A DNA stretch of 64,000 bases, from contig NZ_QYCN01000001.1 in assembly GCF_003583925.1 (NCBI RefSeq), forward strand, positions 170,095-234,094, in the 5' to 3' direction. This document shows positions 59,812 through 64,000 of the stretch, piece after piece. The notes beneath the pieces are model-generated. The model was given only the letters and a program-made list of their open reading frames with translations, had not been told where the DNA came from and did no database searches. Every line of letters starts with the position of its first letter. Within the stretch, counting starts at the first letter, position 1. This DNA is from Hymenobacter rubripertinctus (GTDB lineage: Bacteria > Bacteroidota > Bacteroidia > Cytophagales > Hymenobacteraceae). The position numbers and the translations under genes were made by a program.

Positions 59812-59902
59812 GAACGACGTAGGGGCGGGGCTTGCCCCCGCCCGCCGTCAGAACTTCATCGTTCAACGACGGGCGGGGGCAAACCCCGCCCCTACACCGT
59901 TC
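59812..59902. repeat. Inverted repeat between CDF and Nramp genes
   Basis: Arms 59812-59848 and 59866-59902 (37 nt) have about four mismatches; the core GTAGGGGCGGGGCTTGCCCC is extended by a GC-rich stem. Here the element sits between divergent genes, in the likely 5' region of both. The rest of the 316-bp gap holds the metal-box palindrome at 60008-60023. Confidence 0.88.
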
Positions 59903-60007
59903 TGAAGGAGCACACCGGACGCCAGCCAGCCCAGCAAAACTCCTTCTTTTCTGGCAGCCCGCAACTTTTCCTGAACAACGGAGTAGATAGACGGTTTGAA
60001 ATTAAAA

Positions 60008-60023
60008 TTTAGACAGGCCTAAA
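60008..60023. promoter_or_regulatory. Predicted DtxR/MntR-like metal box upstream of the Nramp gene
   Basis: TTTAGACAGGCCTAAA is palindromic at six of eight paired positions and matches the perfect TTTAGATTAATCTAAA at 61619-61634, upstream of the TonB receptor. The half-site TTTAG is like DtxR/IdeR/MntR boxes. It is 51 bp from the ATG at 60074. Confidence 0.65.
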
Positions 60024-60073
60024 AATTCCCGTACTTTGTGAGAAGTACTCCCCCCGATTTCTTGCCGGCTCCT

Positions 60074-61456
60074 ATGCCCTCAACGCTACCCGCCTCCTCC
60101 CCCGACACGCCCTTCCAGCCCGCTACTGCTCCCGAACCCGGCTGGCGGCACCCCCGCCGCGCCAATTCGTTGTCCGAGGTATACGCCTCGATTACGGTGC
60201 CGCCCGAGGGGGCCTCGTTCTGGCGCAAGCTCTGGGCCTTCACCGGGCCGGGCCTGATGGTGGCCGTCGGCTACATGGACCCCGGCAACTGGGCCACCGA
60301 CATCGAGGGCGGCGCCCGCTACGGCTACATGCTGCTGTCGGTGATTCTGATTTCCAACTTCTTTGCCATGCTGCTCCAGCACCTGGCTGTGAAGCTGGGC
60401 ATCGTGACGGGCCGCGACCTGGCCCAGGCCTGCCGCGACCATTACTCGCGGCCCGTTTCGTTCGTGCTCTGGGTGCTGTGCGAAATTGCCATTGCTGCCT
60501 GCGACCTGGCCGAAGTCATCGGCTCGGCCATTGCCATCAACCTGCTCTTCGGCATTCCGCTCGTGTGGGGTGTGGTGCTCACCATTCTCGATGTGCTGGT
60601 GGTGCTGTTCTTCCAGAGCAAGGGCTTCCGCATTATCGAAAGTATCGTGGCAGGCCTGATTTTCGTGATTTTTGGGTGTTTCGTCTACGAAATTATTGCC
60701 TCCCACCCCGACTACTTCGCCCTGGCCGAGGGCCTGATTCCGAAGCCCCAGATCGTGACCGACCCGCACGCGCTGTACCTAGCCATCGGCATTCTGGGGG
60801 CCACCGTGATGCCCCACAACCTGTACCTGCACTCCAGCATCGTGCAAACCCGGGCCATTGAGCCAACCGAGCCGGGCAAGCGCATGGCCATCAAGTTTGC
60901 TACTATTGATAGCACGGTGGCGCTGTTTCTGGCTTTCTTCGTGAACGGGGCCATCCTGGTGGTTTCGGCTGCCACGTTCCACAGCAACAACCTGCGCGAC
61001 GTGGCCGACATCTACGACGCCCACAAGCTGCTAACGCCGGTATTGGGCGCGGGCGCGGCCTCGGCCGTATTTGCCATTGCCCTGCTGGCTTCGGGCCAGA
61101 ACTCGACCCTGACGGGCACGCTGGCCGGGCAAATCGTGATGGAAGGCTTCCTCGACATCAAACTCAAGCCCTGGATGCGCCGCCTCATCACCCGCGCCAT
61201 TGCCGTGGTGCCGGCCCTGATTGTGACCATTATGTACGGCGAGAAGGGTACGAGCGAGCTGCTCGTCCTCAGCCAGGTGGTGCTGTCGTTGCAACTTAGC
61301 TTCGCCGTGATTCCGCTGGTATTGTTCACCGGCAACAAGCTCAAAATGGGCGTTTTCGTGAACAAACCCTGGCTGCAGGCCGTCTGCTGGATTGTGTCGG
61401 CCATCATTCTGGTGCTGAACGGCTACCTGCTGTTCCAGTTTTTCACGGGGGCATAG
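60074..61456 (+). CDS. Nramp-family divalent metal transporter
   Basis: A 460-residue Nramp (MntH-type) transporter from the ATG at 60074; a GTG 36 bp upstream is also in frame. The metal-binding motif of TM1 is YMDPGNWATD (Asp69-Asn72) and the TM6 motif is VMPHNLYLHSS, both as in proton-coupled Mn/Fe importers. Ten or eleven membrane segments can be seen. The 45-residue N-terminal tail is Pro/Ser rich. A TTTAGACAGGCCTAAA box is just upstream, suggesting repression by a DtxR/MntR-type regulator when metal is plentiful. The next gene, a TonB receptor, carries a matching box. Confidence 0.95.
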   Translation: MPSTLPASSPDTPFQPATAPEPGWRHPRRANSLSEVYASITVPPEGASFWRKLWAFTGPGLMVAVGYMDPGNWATDIEGGARYGYMLLSVILISNFFAMLLQHLAVKLGIVTGRDLAQACRDHYSRPVSFVLWVLCEIAIAACDLAEVIGSAIAINLLFGIPLVWGVVLTILDVLVVLFFQSKGFRIIESIVAGLIFVIFGCFVYEIIASHPDYFALAEGLIPKPQIVTDPHALYLAIGILGATVMPHNLYLHSSIVQTRAIEPTEPGKRMAIKFATIDSTVALFLAFFVNGAILVVSAATFHSNNLRDVADIYDAHKLLTPVLGAGAASAVFAIALLASGQNSTLTGTLAGQIVMEGFLDIKLKPWMRRLITRAIAVVPALIVTIMYGEKGTSELLVLSQVVLSLQLSFAVIPLVLFTGNKLKMGVFVNKPWLQAVCWIVSAIILVLNGYLLFQFFTGA

Positions 61457-61458
61457 CA

Positions 61459-61572
61459 AGTACCGCGAAAATCCGTTTCGCGACGAGCAGAGCGAGTTCC
61501 TACGCGTCAGGTGCTGGTAATGCGGCCCCGGATACTCGCTTCGCTCGTCGCGAAACGGACTTTCGCGGTACT
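61459..61572. repeat. Inverted repeat after the Nramp gene
   Basis: Arms 61459-61497 and 61534-61572 (39 nt) are complementary apart from three or four positions; the core is CCGTTTCGCGACGAGC. It begins 2 bp after the Nramp stop and would form the transcript end, separating it from the TonB receptor gene. Confidence 0.9.
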
Positions 61573-61618
61573 CCCCGAAAAGCCACACATCCGCTGTGGC
61601 CTTTCTTTTCTCTTCGAA

Positions 61619-61634
61619 TTTAGATTAATCTAAA
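61619..61634. promoter_or_regulatory. Predicted DtxR/MntR-like metal box upstream of the TonB receptor
   Basis: TTTAGATTAATCTAAA is a perfect 16-bp palindrome flanked by further A/T. It resembles DtxR/IdeR/MntR boxes and the variant at 60008-60023. It lies 22 bp from the ATG at 61657. Confidence 0.7.
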
Positions 61635-61656
61635 AAATAAATTCAGCGCCGCTAAA

Positions 61657-64000
61657 ATGAAACCACTCCTTACCTTCCTTTTCTCCTGCCTTCTGACGCT
61701 GCCCACCCTGGCCCAAACCAGTGCTCTGCGCGGGCAGGTGCTCGACCAAAGGGGCCAGCCGGTGCCGTTTGCCAACGTGGCGGTACCGGCGTTGCAGCAA
61801 GGCACCGCCGCCGACGAGCACGGCCGTTTCATGCTGCCCGATTTGCCGGCGGGTGCCTGGCAACTGCAATCGAGCGCCGTGGGCTATGCTGCCGCCACGC
61901 AAACCGTGACGCTGCCGCTGGCCCAGGCGCTGATCGTCCGGCTGAAATCGACGGAAAGCACACTGGGCGAGGTGGTGGTGACGGGCGTGAGCCGGAGCAC
62001 CGAAATCCGCCGCTCGCCGGTGCCCATTGCAGCCCTGACCGGCCGGGAAATCCGCCTCAATGCCAACGGCAACGCCATCGATGCGGCCGTGCGGGGCGTG
62101 CCGGGCCTGGCGGCCGTAACCACCGGCCCCAACATCAGCAAGCCCTTTATCCGGGGGCTGGGCTACAACCGGGTGCTCACGATGTTCAACGGCCTGCGTC
62201 AGGAAGGCCAGCAGTGGGGCGACGAGCACGGCATGGAGGTGGACGGCTACGGCCTCGACCGGGTGGAAGTGGTGAAGGGCCCCGCCAGCCTGCTCTACGG
62301 CTCCGACGCGGTGGCCGGCGTGGTGAACCTGCTGCCCGCCCTGCCCACCGGCCCCGATGGCGAGCTGCACGGCGAAGCGTTGGCCGAATACCAGTCGGTG
62401 AACGGGCTGGTGGGCAAGTCGGTGGCCTTCAACTACCAGAAAAACGGCCTGCAAACCAGCCTGCGCACCAGCCACCGCTGGGCGCGGGACTACCGGAATT
62501 CGGTTGACGGCCCCGTGTACAACACCGGTTTCCGGGAGCTGAACCTGACGGGCATGGTGGGCCTGCGTAAGGAATGGGGCGCGGTGCACCTGTGGCTAAC
62601 GGCCTACGACGACCGGCAGGAAATCCCGGACGGCAGCCGCGACTCGCTGAGCCGGGCCTTCATGCGGCAGGTGTTTGAGGGCGACCAGGACGATTTTACC
62701 ACCCGCCCCCGCGTAAGCCAGCAGGAGCTGAAGAGCTACGGCATCAGCGACTTGCACCAGCGCATTGCGCACTACCGGGCCTTCGCTACGAGCGAGCTGA
62801 AAACCGGCCCCGGCGAGTTGCGCCTGCTGCTGGGCATCCAGCAAAACCACCGCCAGGAGTACAACCACCCCACTGCCCCGGCCCAGCCCGGCCTCGATCT
62901 GCGCCTGACCACGCTCAACTACCAGGCCCGCTACCTGTTCCAGGATTTCAGCGGCTACGAGCTGACGGTGGGCGTGAACGGCATGGGCCAGGACAACCGG
63001 CCCGTCGACGCCACCGATTTTCCGATTCCGCCCTACCGCCTGTTTGATATCGGCGGGTTTGGGGTGCTGAAAAAGGCCTTCGGGGGCCTGGAGCTGACCG
63101 GCGGCCTGCGCTACGATACCCGGGTGGTAGACTGGAACGACTTCTATGTAGGCACCGATGCGGCCACCGGCTTCGGCCGCCAGGCCAGTGCCGCCACGCC
63201 CGGGGCCGAGCGGCAGTTTACCGGTTTCCATAAGGTGTACCGGGGCGTGTCGGCCAGCGTGGGCGGCTCGTACGCGGTGGGGCCGCGCCTGGTGCTGCGG
63301 GCCAACTTGGCCCGGGGCTACCGCGCCCCCAACATCCCCGAAATCGGCTCCAACGGCCTCGATCCGGGCGCCCACATCATCTACCTGGGCAACCCAAGTT
63401 TCCAGCCCGAATTCAACTGGCAGCAAGATGTGGGCGTGCTCTGGAAGTCGCCGGGCTTCGAGGCCAGCGCCGAAGCGTTCTACAACCACGTCGAGAACTT
63501 CATTTATCAGGCCCGGCAGTCGGACGCCAGCGGCCAGCCCCTGCGCGATGCGCTGGGCAACTCCACCTACCAGTTTCAGCAGGCCGGTGCCACGCTCTAC
63601 GGGGGCGAGCTGGCCCTGAATGTGCAGCCCGCCGCCCTGCCCGGCCTGAGCTGGCGCACCGGCGCGGCCCTGGTTATCGGGGTGAACAACAACGCTGCCC
63701 TGCGCGCGCGCGAAGGCACCGCCGCCCGCTACCTGCCCCTGATTCCGGCCCCCACGGCCCAGACGGAACTGCGCTTCACGCTCCCCGACCAGTCCGGCCG
63801 CCGCCTCGCGGGCACCTACCTGCGCCTCACGGTAGCCGGTACGGCCTGCCAGAACCGCTTTTACGCCGTGGATGCCGCCGAAACCGCCACGCCCGGCTAC
63901 GTGCTCACGGGCCTGGGCGCGGGCACCACCCTGCGCACCGCCGCCGGCCGCGACGCCCTGCAACTGGTGCTGCAAGCCGACAACCTGTTCGATGTGGCCT
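61657..64000 (+). CDS. TonB-dependent receptor, partial at the window end, probable metal or siderophore uptake
   Basis: A protein of at least 781 residues, running off the window without a stop codon. The signal peptide (MKPLLTFLFSCLLTLPTLAQ) is followed by a CarboxypepD_reg-like domain (about 22-105, GQVLDQRGQPVPFANVAVPA), a TonB-box region (LGEVVVTGVSRSTEI), and the plug (ALTGREIRLNANGNAID, PFIRGLGYNRVLTMFNGLRQ, GLDRVEVVKGPASLLYGSDA). Barrel strands include FHKVYRGVSASVGGSYAVG, LRANLARGYRAPNIPEIGSN and LQLVLQADNLFDVA at the window edge. A perfect metal-box-like palindrome precedes it and an Nramp transporter is upstream, so iron, manganese or a metal chelate is a likely substrate. Only a few residues and the final strand are probably missing. 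Confidence 0.9.
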   Translation, partial: MKPLLTFLFSCLLTLPTLAQTSALRGQVLDQRGQPVPFANVAVPALQQGTAADEHGRFMLPDLPAGAWQLQSSAVGYAAATQTVTLPLAQALIVRLKSTESTLGEVVVTGVSRSTEIRRSPVPIAALTGREIRLNANGNAIDAAVRGVPGLAAVTTGPNISKPFIRGLGYNRVLTMFNGLRQEGQQWGDEHGMEVDGYGLDRVEVVKGPASLLYGSDAVAGVVNLLPALPTGPDGELHGEALAEYQSVNGLVGKSVAFNYQKNGLQTSLRTSHRWARDYRNSVDGPVYNTGFRELNLTGMVGLRKEWGAVHLWLTAYDDRQEIPDGSRDSLSRAFMRQVFEGDQDDFTTRPRVSQQELKSYGISDLHQRIAHYRAFATSELKTGPGELRLLLGIQQNHRQEYNHPTAPAQPGLDLRLTTLNYQARYLFQDFSGYELTVGVNGMGQDNRPVDATDFPIPPYRLFDIGGFGVLKKAFGGLELTGGLRYDTRVVDWNDFYVGTDAATGFGRQASAATPGAERQFTGFHKVYRGVSASVGGSYAVGPRLVLRANLARGYRAPNIPEIGSNGLDPGAHIIYLGNPSFQPEFNWQQDVGVLWKSPGFEASAEAFYNHVENFIYQARQSDASGQPLRDALGNSTYQFQQAGATLYGGELALNVQPAALPGLSWRTGAALVIGVNNNAALRAREGTAARYLPLIPAPTAQTELRFTLPDQSGRRLAGTYLRLTVAGTACQNRFYAVDAAETATPGYVLTGLGAGTTLRTAAGRDALQLVLQADNLFDVA

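Overview
This is a gene-dense, GC-rich chromosomal segment from a member of the Bacteroidota, most like Hymenobacter or a close relative in the Cytophagales. The support is indirect but consistent: a SusC/SusD pair, two proteins with type IX secretion C-terminal sorting domains, LytTR/LytS-type two-component systems, promoters of the TTTG-N19-TAnnTTTG type, starts without clear Shine-Dalgarno sequences, and high GC with very long antisense ORFs. No prophage, transposase, rRNA or CRISPR array is visible.

Layout. A tRNA-Gly(CCC) opens the window (186-258). Positions 1145-19680 form a uronic-acid polysaccharide utilisation locus. It contains a LacI regulator, a GH2 enzyme, a UxuB-type SDR, a GH88 unsaturated glucuronyl hydrolase, a PL38-like lyase, SusD and SusC on the minus strand. 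DUF4861 and KduI run divergently, followed by a secreted beta-helix protein with a type IX tail and UxuA. Together they suggest surface capture and cleavage of a glucuronate-rich polymer, trimming of unsaturated ends (GH88) and perhaps saturated ends (GH2), then entry through KduI and through UxuB/UxuA toward 2-keto-3-deoxygluconate. Three copies of a LacI-type operator tie the promoters together.

Positions 19.8-27.8 kb carry a CAT-like acetyltransferase, a HAD hydrolase, UvrB, an ECF sigma factor with an overlapping partner that looks like a dual-membrane anti-sigma protein, and WrbA. Positions 27.9-36.5 kb hold two LytTR regulator/LytS kinase pairs flanking a TonB-dependent receptor and a lipoprotein with an aspartyl-protease-like motif. 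Positions 36.8-43.1 kb are housekeeping and metabolic genes: AroE, DedA, a spermidine-synthase-like protein, a PQQ-type sugar dehydrogenase, phosphosulfolactate synthase and a TPR protein. Positions 43.3-48.7 kb form an exopolysaccharide block (epimerase, CpsB-like phosphatase, Wzc-like kinase, Wza-like exporter). Positions 48.9-53.2 kb hold an acyl-CoA dehydrogenase, rpsU, a XerC/D-type recombinase, a short HPF and MetK. Positions 53.5-59.8 kb hold an S9 peptidase, an HD hydrolase, a GNAT, a secreted sugar dehydrogenase and a CDF exporter. The end is a metal-uptake pair, an Nramp transporter and a TonB-dependent receptor that runs off the window, each preceded by a matching DtxR/MntR-like palindrome.

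The most striking non-coding feature is the number of long-armed intergenic inverted repeats (arms of about 16-60 bp, often perfect). Most are unrelated in sequence, but two small dispersed families are present. A 27-copy heptamer array, followed by six copies in inverse orientation, fills the susC-susD spacer.
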